A stretch of 8,140 nt of DNA from Propionibacteriaceae bacterium (GTDB lineage: Bacteria; Actinomycetota; Actinomycetes; Propionibacteriales; Propionibacteriaceae). Position 1 is the stretch's first letter. Each line of letters opens with the position of its first letter. The stretch covers positions 1-8,140 of the forward strand of contig JAIRXX010000203.1 in NCBI GenBank assembly GCA_031268065.1, given 5' to 3'. Shown piece by piece: positions 1-6,598 of this stretch. Position numbers and translations under genes: made by a program. Under the pieces are notes generated by a model, which was not told where the DNA came from, did not search any database, and saw only the letters and a program-made list of their open reading frames with translations.

Positions 1-112
1 CGATGAAGGCCACCCCGCCCAGATCGCGGCGTTTTGCCACCCATCCAGCCAAAGTCACCTCGGCGCCGACGTCTTCTCTGCTCAGCTTGCCTGCCAAATG
101 CGTTCGGAGCAT
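1..112 (-). CDS. aspS: Aspartyl-tRNA synthetase, N-terminal 37 codons (runs off the left edge)
   Basis: This is the 5' end of a gene for aspartyl-tRNA synthetase, a cytoplasmic class II enzyme that charges tRNA-Asp (or tRNA-Asp and tRNA-Asn in non-discriminating forms). The visible protein begins [14 protein letters not shown] and continues through [19 protein letters not shown]. This is the start of the OB-fold anticodon-binding domain and matches the usual bacterial pattern 'GWV..RRD.GGV.FI'. The ATG at 112 is chosen because a GAGGTG Shine-Dalgarno lies six bases upstream and because the family normally starts with M-L-R-T-H. It follows the hisS stop codon by 38 bp on the same strand, so it is probably co-transcribed with hisS and the MBL gene. 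The catalytic domain lies outside the window, so discriminating and non-discriminating types cannot be told apart. Confidence 0.93.
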   Translation of the reverse strand, partial: MLRTHLAGKLSREDVGAEVTLAGWVAKRRDLGGVAFI

Positions 113-117
113 GCTCC
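106..117. repeat. 12-bp perfect palindrome centred on the aspS start codon
   Basis: GGAGCATGCTCC is a perfect palindrome whose central CATG contains the aspS ATG. In the mRNA the GGAG and CUCC arms could pair as a four-base-pair stem with the start codon in the loop. The stem is short, so any effect on initiation is a guess. The palindrome could also be chance. Confidence 0.5.
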
Positions 118-118
118 A

Positions 119-124
119 CACCTC
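119..124 (-). promoter_or_regulatory. Shine-Dalgarno site of aspS
   Basis: Read on the minus strand this is GAGGTG, a six-base match to the anti-Shine-Dalgarno end of 16S rRNA, placed six bases before the ATG at 112. It fixes the aspS start. It lies inside the 38-bp gap after hisS, in which I see no convincing promoter or terminator. Confidence 0.75.
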
Positions 125-150
125 ATCTATTCCGTGATTGATAACGCGAC

Positions 151-1470
151 TTACGATTGTACGACGCTTGGACGCAAGTCCGCTGCCGGTGGCACCCAGC
201 TATCTGGATCAGCGGGCTGCTGCTCCCCGGTGCGGATGTCTTTCACCTCGCCCGCCGAGAACCACACATAGGGGATGCCGCGCCTATCCGCATACCGAAT
301 CTGCTTGCCGTATTTGTCGGCATTGGGTGAGACTTCGGCGGCAATCCCCCTGGAGCGCAATCGCGTCGCCGTCTCGTTGGCCGCCAAACGGGCGTCCTCG
401 GAATCGACGGCCACCAGCACCACGGTGGGCACCGGGCGGGACGCGCCCAAGGCCCCCTTGCCGATCAGCGGCACCAAAATCCGGCTCACCCCAATCGACA
501 GCCCCACGCCGGGATAGCTGTTCTTCTGGTCGCTGGCCAGCGAGTCATAGCGGCCACCAGAGGAGATCGAACCGATGGCTTCCATCCCGCGCATCGACGT
601 CTCATAGACGGTGCCGGTGTAGTAATCCAGGCCGCGGGCGATCTTCAGCGCCGCCACCAATCTGCCGGGGACCAGCTGCTGGGCGGTCTGGACCACTTGG
701 GCGAGTTCTTCCAGCCCGGTGTCGAGCAGCGGGTGTTCCACGCCGATTCCACGCACTTCGTCCACGAATGACGTGTCAGCCGCGCGAATCGACGCGAGCC
801 GCAGACAGGCGTTTGCCGCGGCGGGTGGCATGGCCAGCTCTTCCAGCAGCAGTCCGCGCACGGCGTCCGGGCCGATTTTGTCCAGCTTGTCCACCAGTTG
901 CAGCACCGCCATCGGATCGGCCAAGCCCAGCCCGCGATAGAAACCCTCGGAGAGTTTGCGGTTGCTCACTTCCATCGTCGCCGGTGGAATGCCGAAATCG
1001 ACGTGCAGCCTCTCCAGCGCGTCCAAGGTCACCAGCGGCAATTCGACGTCGTGGTGGGCCGCCAATTCGCCCTGCCCGACGATATCGACGTCAGCCTGGG
1101 TGAATTCGCGGTAACGGCCATCTTGCGGGCGCTCCCCCCGCCACGCCTTCTGAATCTGGTAGCGGCGGAAGGGGAAGGCCAGCCTCCCGGCGTTCTCCAG
1201 CACGTACCTGGCGAAGGGGACGGTCAAATCGAAATGCAGGCCGAATTCCGCCGGGGCGTCGGCGGGAGCGTGGATGCGCTTGACCGCGTAGACCTCTTTG
1301 TCTATTTCGCCTTTGCGGGTGAGCGAGTCCATCGTCTCCAGCGCCCGCGTCTCGATGGAACCAAATCCATGCAATTCAAACGTCCGGGACAGGCTCTCCA
1401 ATACCCGCTGCTCGACAATGCGGCCCTCGGGCAGGAATTCGGGGAAGCCGGAGAGTTTCTTTGCTGCCAT
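151..1470 (-). CDS. hisS: Histidyl-tRNA synthetase, archaeal/eukaryotic-like type
   Basis: The 439-residue product is a cytoplasmic class II aminoacyl-tRNA synthetase that attaches histidine to tRNA-His; E. coli HisS is about 424 residues. Motif 2 with its loop is at about 110-130 ([13 protein letters not shown]). The histidine-specific segment [12 protein letters not shown] is at 279-290, with the catalytic Arg at 279. GGRYDSL is at 305-311 and motif 3 ([10 protein letters not shown]) at 321-330. An HGTP-type anticodon-binding domain fills about 347-430. The region at 80-89 reads [10 protein letters not shown], as in eukaryotic and archaeal enzymes, where the common bacterial type has RPEGT. 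A longer open frame runs upstream, but the ATG at 1470 is preferred: it has a GGGAG site seven bases upstream and gives a normal N-terminus. Its A is shared with the TGA of the upstream MBL gene (TGATG), which suggests translational coupling. aspS follows 38 bp downstream. Confidence 0.97.
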   Translation of the reverse strand: MAAKKLSGFPEFLPEGRIVEQRVLESLSRTFELHGFGSIETRALETMDSLTRKGEIDKEVYAVKRIHAPADAPAEFGLHFDLTVPFARYVLENAGRLAFPFRRYQIQKAWRGERPQDGRYREFTQADVDIVGQGELAAHHDVELPLVTLDALERLHVDFGIPPATMEVSNRKLSEGFYRGLGLADPMAVLQLVDKLDKIGPDAVRGLLLEELAMPPAAANACLRLASIRAADTSFVDEVRGIGVEHPLLDTGLEELAQVVQTAQQLVPGRLVAALKIARGLDYYTGTVYETSMRGMEAIGSISSGGRYDSLASDQKNSYPGVGLSIGVSRILVPLIGKGALGASRPVPTVVLVAVDSEDARLAANETATRLRSRGIAAEVSPNADKYGKQIRYADRRGIPYVWFSAGEVKDIRTGEQQPADPDSWVPPAADLRPSVVQS

Positions 1471-2183
1471 CAGCGCTCTCCCGCCGCAGCGGCTGGCCTG
1501 CCCAGGAAGGCTTGGCTCAGGTAGGGGTTGTTGGCCCGCTCGGCGGCCATGGAAGTCTGTTGGCCGTGTCCGGGCAAGATTCCGGCGCTGTCCGGCAGGG
1601 CGAGTACCGGCCCGGCCAACGTCTGCCGCATCTGCTGAATATCGCCGCCAGGCAGGTCGGTGCGCCCAATCGAACCGGCAAAGAGCACATCGCCGCTGAG
1701 GACCAAATGCGAGACTGGCTTGCCGCCGGGATAGGCGAGCATCAGCAGCACACAACCCTGGGTGTGCCCCGGAGCGTGGACCAGGGTGAATTCCATGCCC
1801 GCGACGCTCAACGTGTCCAAACCGTCGTAAAGCCGCACTTCGTCGGGCTGCGTGAAGCCGTCTGGATAGAGCTGGTGGACCAATTCAGCCGAGTCGCTGC
1901 CCAACCCGGCTATCGGGTCAGCGAGCAGGTGGCGGTCGGCGCTGTGAATCCAGCACGGGATGCCGTATTCGGCGCAAACTTTCACCGCGTCGGCGACATG
2001 GTCCAGATGTCCGTGGGTGGCCAGCACCGCAACCGGCTTCAACCCATGCTCGGCGACAGCCGCGAAGACGGTCGGCGCGGCGTCCATCCCCGGATCAACA
2101 ATCACCACGTCGTCTGAGCCATCCGCCGCCAACAGATAGCAATTGGCCTGCCAAGGCCCGGTCACAAAACTTGCCACAAACAC
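1470..2183 (-). CDS. MBL-fold metallo-hydrolase, glyoxalase II-like
   Basis: The 237-residue product is a metallo-beta-lactamase-fold hydrolase of the glyoxalase II-like group, probably a cytoplasmic two-metal (zinc or iron) thioester or related hydrolase. The substrate cannot be read from the sequence. Numbering from the GTG at 2183, the metal ligands are H57, H59, D61 and H62 (THGHLDH), H140 (APGH), D165 (SGD) and H206 (LPGHG). The SGDVLFAGSIGRTDLPGG segment at 163-180 is typical of this group. Similar proteins sit directly upstream of hisS in other actinobacteria (I recall Rv2581c-hisS in Mycobacterium tuberculosis). The stop codon overlaps the hisS start. The start is uncertain. An in-frame ATG at 2222 would add 13 residues but has no Shine-Dalgarno, while GTG 2183 gives the family N-terminus and has a TAGGCT box seven bases upstream. 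GTG 2177 is a third option. Confidence 0.9.
   Translation of the reverse strand: MFVASFVTGPWQANCYLLAADGSDDVVIVDPGMDAAPTVFAAVAEHGLKPVAVLATHGHLDHVADAVKVCAEYGIPCWIHSADRHLLADPIAGLGSDSAELVHQLYPDGFTQPDEVRLYDGLDTLSVAGMEFTLVHAPGHTQGCVLLMLAYPGGKPVSHLVLSGDVLFAGSIGRTDLPGGDIQQMRQTLAGPVLALPDSAGILPGHGQQTSMAAERANNPYLSQAFLGRPAAAAGER
1478..1482 (-). promoter_or_regulatory. Shine-Dalgarno site of hisS inside the end of the MBL gene
   Basis: Read on the minus strand this is GGGAG, seven bases before the hisS ATG. It lies within the last codons of the MBL-fold gene, whose TGA overlaps the ATG by one base. The arrangement allows ribosomes finishing the upstream gene to restart on hisS and rejects the longer upstream frame as the hisS start. 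Confidence 0.65.
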
Positions 2184-2190
2184 GCCCAGT

Positions 2191-2196
2191 AGCCTA
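2191..2196 (-). promoter_or_regulatory. Putative -10 box for a leaderless MBL-hisS-aspS transcript
   Basis: Read on the minus strand this is TAGGCT, which fits the TAnnnT -10 pattern of actinobacterial vegetative promoters. It ends seven bases before the GTG at 2183, so transcription would start at or next to the start codon and give a leaderless mRNA, which is common in actinobacteria. The lack of any Shine-Dalgarno before that GTG agrees. I see no good -35 hexamer, so this remains tentative. Confidence 0.35.
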
Positions 2197-2306
2197 CCGC
2201 TTGGACGCCTGCCCGCGCCCATTCAGCTGCGCCGGGTTGATTCGAGCCGGCGCCGGGCGGCTTCATTGGCCGTTGTCCGAGCCGTGATGGCCGAAAACCG
2301 GGGCTG

Positions 2307-2319
2307 AATTGGCCCAATT
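2307..2319. promoter_or_regulatory. Short dyad AATTGG-C-CCAATT, possible operator
   Basis: Two six-base inverted arms flank one central base in the divergent region, about 80 bp before the DUF349 start and about 125 bp before the MBL start. The symmetry would suit a dimeric regulator. AATT is abundant throughout this window, however, so a chance dyad is quite possible and no regulator is known for it. Confidence 0.25.
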
Positions 2320-2398
2320 TGCGCCGCCTGCCGGGTCGCTCAGCCAACTTATGGCCTTCCATTGGTACTTTTCCCCAAAATTCAGGCAAGATGATCCT

Positions 2399-3640
2399 AT
2401 GAATCAGACCACAGGTCCGGCGAGCTTCGGACGGGTCGCCGATGATGGCACGGTGTATGTGCTTACCGGCGACGGCGAACGTCCAGTCGGTCAAATCCCA
2501 GCTGCCACCCCCGAAGATGCCTTGGCGTTCTACGTGCGCCGCTTTGAGACGCTGGAAGTGGAGGTCTCCCTGCTGGAGCAGCGAATCTCCGCTGGGGCGC
2601 TTTCACCCGAAGAGGCAAAGAAATCGGTCAACGCCGCGATAGCCAATGTGAATGGGGCTAACGCCGTGGGCGACTTGGCCGGTCTGACGCAGCGGCTGGA
2701 GGCCTTGCAACCACTGATTTCCGAGCAGTCCGACGCGCGTAAGGCCGAGCGGGTCCGCCTGCAGGAAGAAGCCAAGGCGGCCAAGGAACGCATGGTGGCG
2801 GAGGCTGAGCGGATTTCGCAAGGCTCGGATTGGCGGGGCGGGGTCAACAACCTACGCAGCCTGCTCGAAGAGTGGAAGGTGCTCCCCCGCATCGACCGGG
2901 CCACCGATGACGCACTCTGGCATCGTTTCTCTTCGGCGCGGACGACTTACACCCGCCGCCGCAAGGCGTTCTTCACGGAACAGAACGCCAAACGGGACGC
3001 CTCACGGGAGGCGAAGGAGCAAATCCTCAACGAGGCCCGCGAACTGGCCCACTCGACCCAATGGGGCCCCACCGCAGGGGCTTTCCGCGAATTGATGAAT
3101 CGCTGGAAGGCCGCAGGCGCGGCTCAGCGCGAGGTGGACGACCAGCTCTGGACGGAATTCCGCGCTCTGCAGGACACCTTCTTCGGCGCCCGCCAAGCGG
3201 TGTTTGAATCCCAAGATGCCGAGCAGACGGAAAACCTCTCCCGCAAAGAGGGATTGCTGGCCGCCGCCGAGGCGGAGATTTTGCCGGTCAGCGATGTGAA
3301 TACCGCCCGCAGCGCCTTCCGCACCTTCCTGGAGCAGTACAACCAGGTGGGCCGGGTTCCCCGCGAGCAGATTCGCAGCTTGGACACCAGGGTCAAGTCG
3401 ATTGAGAACGCGATTCGCAACGCTGAAGAGGACGAGTGGCGCCGCACCGATCCAGAGGCGCGCAGCCGGGCTGAAGACACCGTGGCGATGCTGACCGCTG
3501 AGATTGAGAAGCTGCGCCAGAAAATCGTCAAAGCCGAAGCGCGCGGCGATCAATCCGCCGTGGACAAAGCCAACGAATCTATCGCCACCTATCAGACCTG
3601 GCTCGACCAAGCCAAGACGACCCTGGCCGAATTCGCCTAA
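2399..3640 (+). CDS. DUF349 repeat protein of unknown function
   Basis: The 413-residue product has no signal peptide or membrane segment and is highly charged and helical. Residues about 9-32 (FGRVADDGTVYVLTGDGERP) are a short beta-rich N-terminal element common in actinobacterial DUF349 proteins. A charged coiled coil covers about 110-140. DUF349 repeats follow with a period of 77 residues: W159...LW174...F192, then W236...LW251...F269. A third, weaker copy around 300-345 has Y314 in place of the first Trp. The C-terminus (about 350-410) is another coiled-coil-like segment. The function of DUF349 is not known to me. The ATG at 2399 is preferred because homologues start just before this N-terminal element. 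The Shine-Dalgarno is poor (AGG about 12 bases upstream), so initiation may be leaderless or coupled. The gene is divergent from the MBL-hisS operon and convergent with the TPR gene. Confidence 0.9.
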   Translation: MNQTTGPASFGRVADDGTVYVLTGDGERPVGQIPAATPEDALAFYVRRFETLEVEVSLLEQRISAGALSPEEAKKSVNAAIANVNGANAVGDLAGLTQRLEALQPLISEQSDARKAERVRLQEEAKAAKERMVAEAERISQGSDWRGGVNNLRSLLEEWKVLPRIDRATDDALWHRFSSARTTYTRRRKAFFTEQNAKRDASREAKEQILNEARELAHSTQWGPTAGAFRELMNRWKAAGAAQREVDDQLWTEFRALQDTFFGARQAVFESQDAEQTENLSRKEGLLAAAEAEILPVSDVNTARSAFRTFLEQYNQVGRVPREQIRSLDTRVKSIENAIRNAEEDEWRRTDPEARSRAEDTVAMLTAEIEKLRQKIVKAEARGDQSAVDKANESIATYQTWLDQAKTTLAEFA

Positions 3641-3697
3641 CCGAACCCTTCCCCTCCACGCAAGACGGCATGGGACGCGAAACCTGGGCGCACCCCG

Positions 3698-3735
3698 ACG
3701 CCTGGTTCTCGCGGCCCGAGTTGGGCGTATTTATT
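3698..3735 (+). terminator. Weak candidate terminator after the DUF349 gene
   Basis: In the 90-bp convergent gap, ACGCC (3698-3702) can pair with GGCGT (3724-3728), and inside it CTCG (3708-3711) with CGAG (3717-3720), leaving internal loops. A T-rich stretch (ATTTATTCTT) follows from 3729 and overlaps the end of the TPR gene. The helix is interrupted and short, so this is only a candidate. No better hairpin was seen in 3641-3730. Confidence 0.25.
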
Positions 3736-6556
3736 CTTGGACTTGGGCGCGGGCGGCGTTGGCCTCGGTGATCCGCCCCAGGCCCTCCAGCACATCTCCG
3801 AGTTTCAGCGCGATGGCGTTGCGCAGATTCAGCGCTTCTGGGCTTTCCAGCCGCTCGCTGCGCTCCAGCGCATTGGACATCAGCGCGGCGCCGGCCTCGT
3901 TCTGCTCCAATTCGGCGCAGGCGATCTGTCCAGCGAAGAATTCTGCCCTGGTGGCCGCCATTTCGTCGTCAGCCCCGCTGTAAGCGTCAGCCGCATTCAG
4001 GAATGCCGCCACCGCGTCCTCATAGCGCTCCAGCGCGAGCAGGCCACGCGCCTTGGAGTCCAGCATGTCCGCCGCGTACCAAGATTGCTCGTCTTTCAAT
4101 GAGATTTCTATGGCCCGGTCGAAGTCTGCCAAGCCGTCGGCGTTGCCCTGCTTGCATTTGACGTCGCCGCAGGCCTCGAATAGGCGGACCAGCAAACCGT
4201 TCGCCTCTTCGTTTTCGCCCACCAATTCAAGGGCTTTCGCCAATGCCTCGCTGGCGTCGTCGTATTCCTCGAATTGGGCGAGCAGCCTGCCTTTGCGCAG
4301 CAATTCGCTGGCCGCGTCAACTGGCCGCTCGGCATTGGTGAACAGCTCGGCGGCGTCGGAGTAGCAGGAGACGGCGTTTCCGTAGCGCTCGAAGTCGTAG
4401 TACGCCCGTCCCAGCCAACTCAGCGTCTCGGCGCGATCACCGTCTGAGGCTTCCAAATCGGCCTCCAGGCTGTTCACCTCACCGAATAATTCCACCGCCT
4501 CCATTGGGTGCCCGCTCAGCAACATGGCCCGGCCCAGGCTGAATTTCAAACCGATCAACGGCCCGGCGTCGGCTTCCTGCTCCGCTTCCCGCAGCGCATA
4601 TTGGAAACGGGTCAGCGCCTCATCGGCGCGGCCCGCGTTCATCAGCAACTGCCCGGCCAAATCAGCGGCAGTCGCGGTGGAGCCGTGGAAGCGCAGCGCG
4701 GCATTGACCCGCGCGGCCTCGTCGGCGGCGGCGGCGCCCTTCTCAAATTCCCCGGCAGCTCCGAACAGCCTCGCCTGCGCCCGCAGCGCCGCAGCCCGCA
4801 CGCCCTCTGGAGGGTCTTGGGCGAGGATCTTTTCGCAGCTCTCCACCGCCTCTTCCCAACTGCTCTCCTGGGCGCTGATGTATCTGAAGAGCGCACTTTG
4901 CCGCAATCGGGGATTGCCTTCGCTGTTGGCGATGCTTTGCCGGATCAACTCCGCAATCCGCTCACCGTTGGCTTCGGTCTCTTCCAACGCCGCCGCCAAG
5001 CTGAGTTGCACGTCAGCCAGCGTCGCATCGGCGGCCCCGCGCCAACGCGCGATAGCGGCTTCCAAAGCTGGGATGCTGTCGTCGTCCAGCTTCCCGTAGA
5101 GGATCAGGCCAAGTTTTTTCTCAGTGGCGGCGGCGGTCTTTTTGCCTTCAGAGCGCAACAGCGCGATACGCTGCGCCAAGACTGCCTCAGCTTCGTCTTC
5201 GGCATCGGTAGCCACCAAGCCGCCGATGATCACCGTGTAGGCGTCTGCCCGCTCCTGGGGGGTGACGGCCTTATCCAACGCCCGGCGTCCGGCCTCCAGG
5301 CTCTCTTCTATCCTTCCCGACACCGCGCAGGTCACCGACATGCGGTACCAGCCGTTGAAGTCGGTTGGGGCGCCCACCTCGGGCGGCGGCGCGGCAAGGA
5401 AGCTGTCGGAGTGGATGGGGACGTCGTAGTGCTCGTCCAGAAGTTGCTTGGCCAGGCCTATCTTGCCCGAAACGTAGTCGTTCCCATTGCGGGCGTCGAA
5501 CCCGGCGGCGATTTTAGCCGCGGCTTCCCAGACCGCCGGGGCCAGCTCAGCCACCGTCCACGGCTCCTGCCGGGAGCCGAAGAACGGCTCCAGCGCGGTG
5601 TTGCTCGCCCCGCGCACCAATTGGTCGGGGTGTCCGGCGTTCTTCACCGCTTCCAGCACCGAACCGATGGACAGCAGCAACCGCAGGTGGCCGCCCTCGT
5701 CCAGCAGGTCGTGGGCCAGCCAATTGATGTGCCGCTCGACCATAGCCAGCCCTCGCGCCTCGTTGCCAGTGATCGCGCAGAAGGCGATATTGTCTGCGAC
5801 GATGCCGATCCGGTCGGGGTTTGTCCGCGCCAGGCGATAGCTGCGGGAATGGTCAGCGCGGGCATCTTCCAGGCGTCCGGCGCGGAGCTTGGCCACCAGG
5901 GTGGCCGCGAGTGCGCCTTCTGGCTCCTCGCCGCAGGAGTAGCCGCCTTCGACTATCTCGTCCACCAGCCGCAAAGCATCCTGCTCTTCACCCATTTCAA
6001 GGGCGAATTCCGCCAGCTGGCTGCGCCCGCAAGCATCGCAATGGCTGTGCGAATCGCGCGGAGTCGAATTGAGCAGCACGCGCAATTCTTTGGCCCGCTC
6101 AAGTTGGCCAGTCCGCCAAGAGTGGGTGAACCTCGCAGTTATCACCCCGCTCATCCCCAGGCCAGCCTTGCGGTAATGGGCTTCCATATCGTCCAACATC
6201 GCTTCGTTCTGGGCGAGGGCGAAGATCGAGTTTCGGTCCAGCGCGCCAATCATCCACTTGAAATGCCAGAGGATGTCAGCGGCCCCGTTTTCCAAATCGG
6301 CGGCGAATTTTCGCGGGTCCGAGTCGTATTTCGCCAAGCACCAGGCGAAGCTGGTCAGCATGGAATCGGTGTCACCCAGTTGCGCGGCGCTGGCGGTGAG
6401 CCGCATCCGGGCTTGGTATTCCAATTCCTCGTCGCCGATTTCACGGGCGAGATCGACGGCCCGGTTGATCAGCTGCCTCTCCTGCGGACTCCAATACATC
6501 TGGTCTATCTGCTGGAATAGCTCTTTTATCTCAGTCCTGAGCTGCTTGGTTCCCAC
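3731..6556 (-). CDS. Large TPR-rich protein paired with an Hsp90-family gene
   Basis: The 941-residue product is predicted to be soluble and almost wholly alpha-helical, with no signal peptide or membrane segment. Ala/Leu/Glu-rich helical pairs of tetratricopeptide type run through it. They are clearest from about 560 to 940, for example around 640-657 (GRADEALTRFQYALREAE), 712-740 (WLGRAYYDFERYGNAVSCY), 755-780 and 835-860. TPR arrays usually act as protein-protein interaction scaffolds. In the N-terminal third there is a Cys/His cluster: H170, H172, C173, C176 and C208 (HCDACG, then GYSCGEEP). This is a possible metal site or a structural signature of this TPR subfamily. The GTG start at 6556 is supported by a GAGAGG Shine-Dalgarno six bases upstream. 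The gene begins 42 bp after the stop of the Hsp90-like gene on the same strand, so the two are probably one operon. I recognise no enzymatic domain. A co-chaperone or client-recruiting role is inference from context. Confidence 0.88.
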   Translation of the reverse strand: MGTKQLRTEIKELFQQIDQMYWSPQERQLINRAVDLAREIGDEELEYQARMRLTASAAQLGDTDSMLTSFAWCLAKYDSDPRKFAADLENGAADILWHFKWMIGALDRNSIFALAQNEAMLDDMEAHYRKAGLGMSGVITARFTHSWRTGQLERAKELRVLLNSTPRDSHSHCDACGRSQLAEFALEMGEEQDALRLVDEIVEGGYSCGEEPEGALAATLVAKLRAGRLEDARADHSRSYRLARTNPDRIGIVADNIAFCAITGNEARGLAMVERHINWLAHDLLDEGGHLRLLLSIGSVLEAVKNAGHPDQLVRGASNTALEPFFGSRQEPWTVAELAPAVWEAAAKIAAGFDARNGNDYVSGKIGLAKQLLDEHYDVPIHSDSFLAAPPPEVGAPTDFNGWYRMSVTCAVSGRIEESLEAGRRALDKAVTPQERADAYTVIIGGLVATDAEDEAEAVLAQRIALLRSEGKKTAAATEKKLGLILYGKLDDDSIPALEAAIARWRGAADATLADVQLSLAAALEETEANGERIAELIRQSIANSEGNPRLRQSALFRYISAQESSWEEAVESCEKILAQDPPEGVRAAALRAQARLFGAAGEFEKGAAAADEAARVNAALRFHGSTATAADLAGQLLMNAGRADEALTRFQYALREAEQEADAGPLIGLKFSLGRAMLLSGHPMEAVELFGEVNSLEADLEASDGDRAETLSWLGRAYYDFERYGNAVSCYSDAAELFTNAERPVDAASELLRKGRLLAQFEEYDDASEALAKALELVGENEEANGLLVRLFEACGDVKCKQGNADGLADFDRAIEISLKDEQSWYAADMLDSKARGLLALERYEDAVAAFLNAADAYSGADDEMAATRAEFFAGQIACAELEQNEAGAALMSNALERSERLESPEALNLRNAIALKLGDVLEGLGRITEANAARAQVQE

Positions 6557-6562
6557 GGTATT

Positions 6563-6568
6563 CCTCTC
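6563..6568 (-). promoter_or_regulatory. Shine-Dalgarno site of the TPR gene
   Basis: Read on the minus strand this is GAGAGG, followed by A and then five more bases before the GTG at 6556. It supports the GTG start and lies in the 42-bp gap after the Hsp90-like gene. I see no terminator in that gap, in keeping with a shared transcript. Confidence 0.65.
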
Positions 6569-6598
6569 TGACGGCGACGACTTGGCTATTGGCCGCCA

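Larger units (their letters stand above)
2184..2398. other. Divergent intergenic region between the MBL operon and the DUF349 gene
   Basis: These 215 bp separate two divergent genes and should carry both promoters. They hold the TAGGCT box for the leftward operon, a short dyad at 2307-2319, and a TACTTT at 2366-2371 that could be a -10 box for the rightward gene, though no clear -35 precedes it. Open frames crossing the region (ATG 2222 leftward, TTG 2309 rightward) are extensions of the two genes without supporting ribosome sites, so I treat the region as non-coding. Confidence 0.5.

Noticed and set aside
138..1103. Plus-strand open frame of 321 codons across hisS
   Set aside because: It is rich in Arg, Pro and Ser, as expected for an antisense reading of GC-rich DNA, and lies opposite a clear hisS.
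1470..1755. N-terminal extension of hisS up to position 1755
   Set aside because: The extra residues show no synthetase similarity and overlap the conserved end of the MBL gene. The ATG at 1470 has a proper ribosome site.
2162..2494. Minus-strand open frame of 110 codons in the divergent region
   Set aside because: It overlaps the starts of both flanking genes, shows no recognisable domain and has no supporting ribosome site.
3670..3770. Short plus-strand frame starting at ATG 3670 (MGRETWAHPDAWFSRPELGV)
   Set aside because: It reads somewhat protein-like but has no ribosome site, is about 33 codons long, and mostly overlaps the convergent gene end. I could not link it to any family.
4508..6520. 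Plus-strand open frame of 670 codons across the TPR gene
   Set aside because: It is antisense to a well-supported TPR gene, has low-complexity composition without a recognisable domain, and no ribosome site supports it. Long antisense frames are common opposite GC-rich genes.
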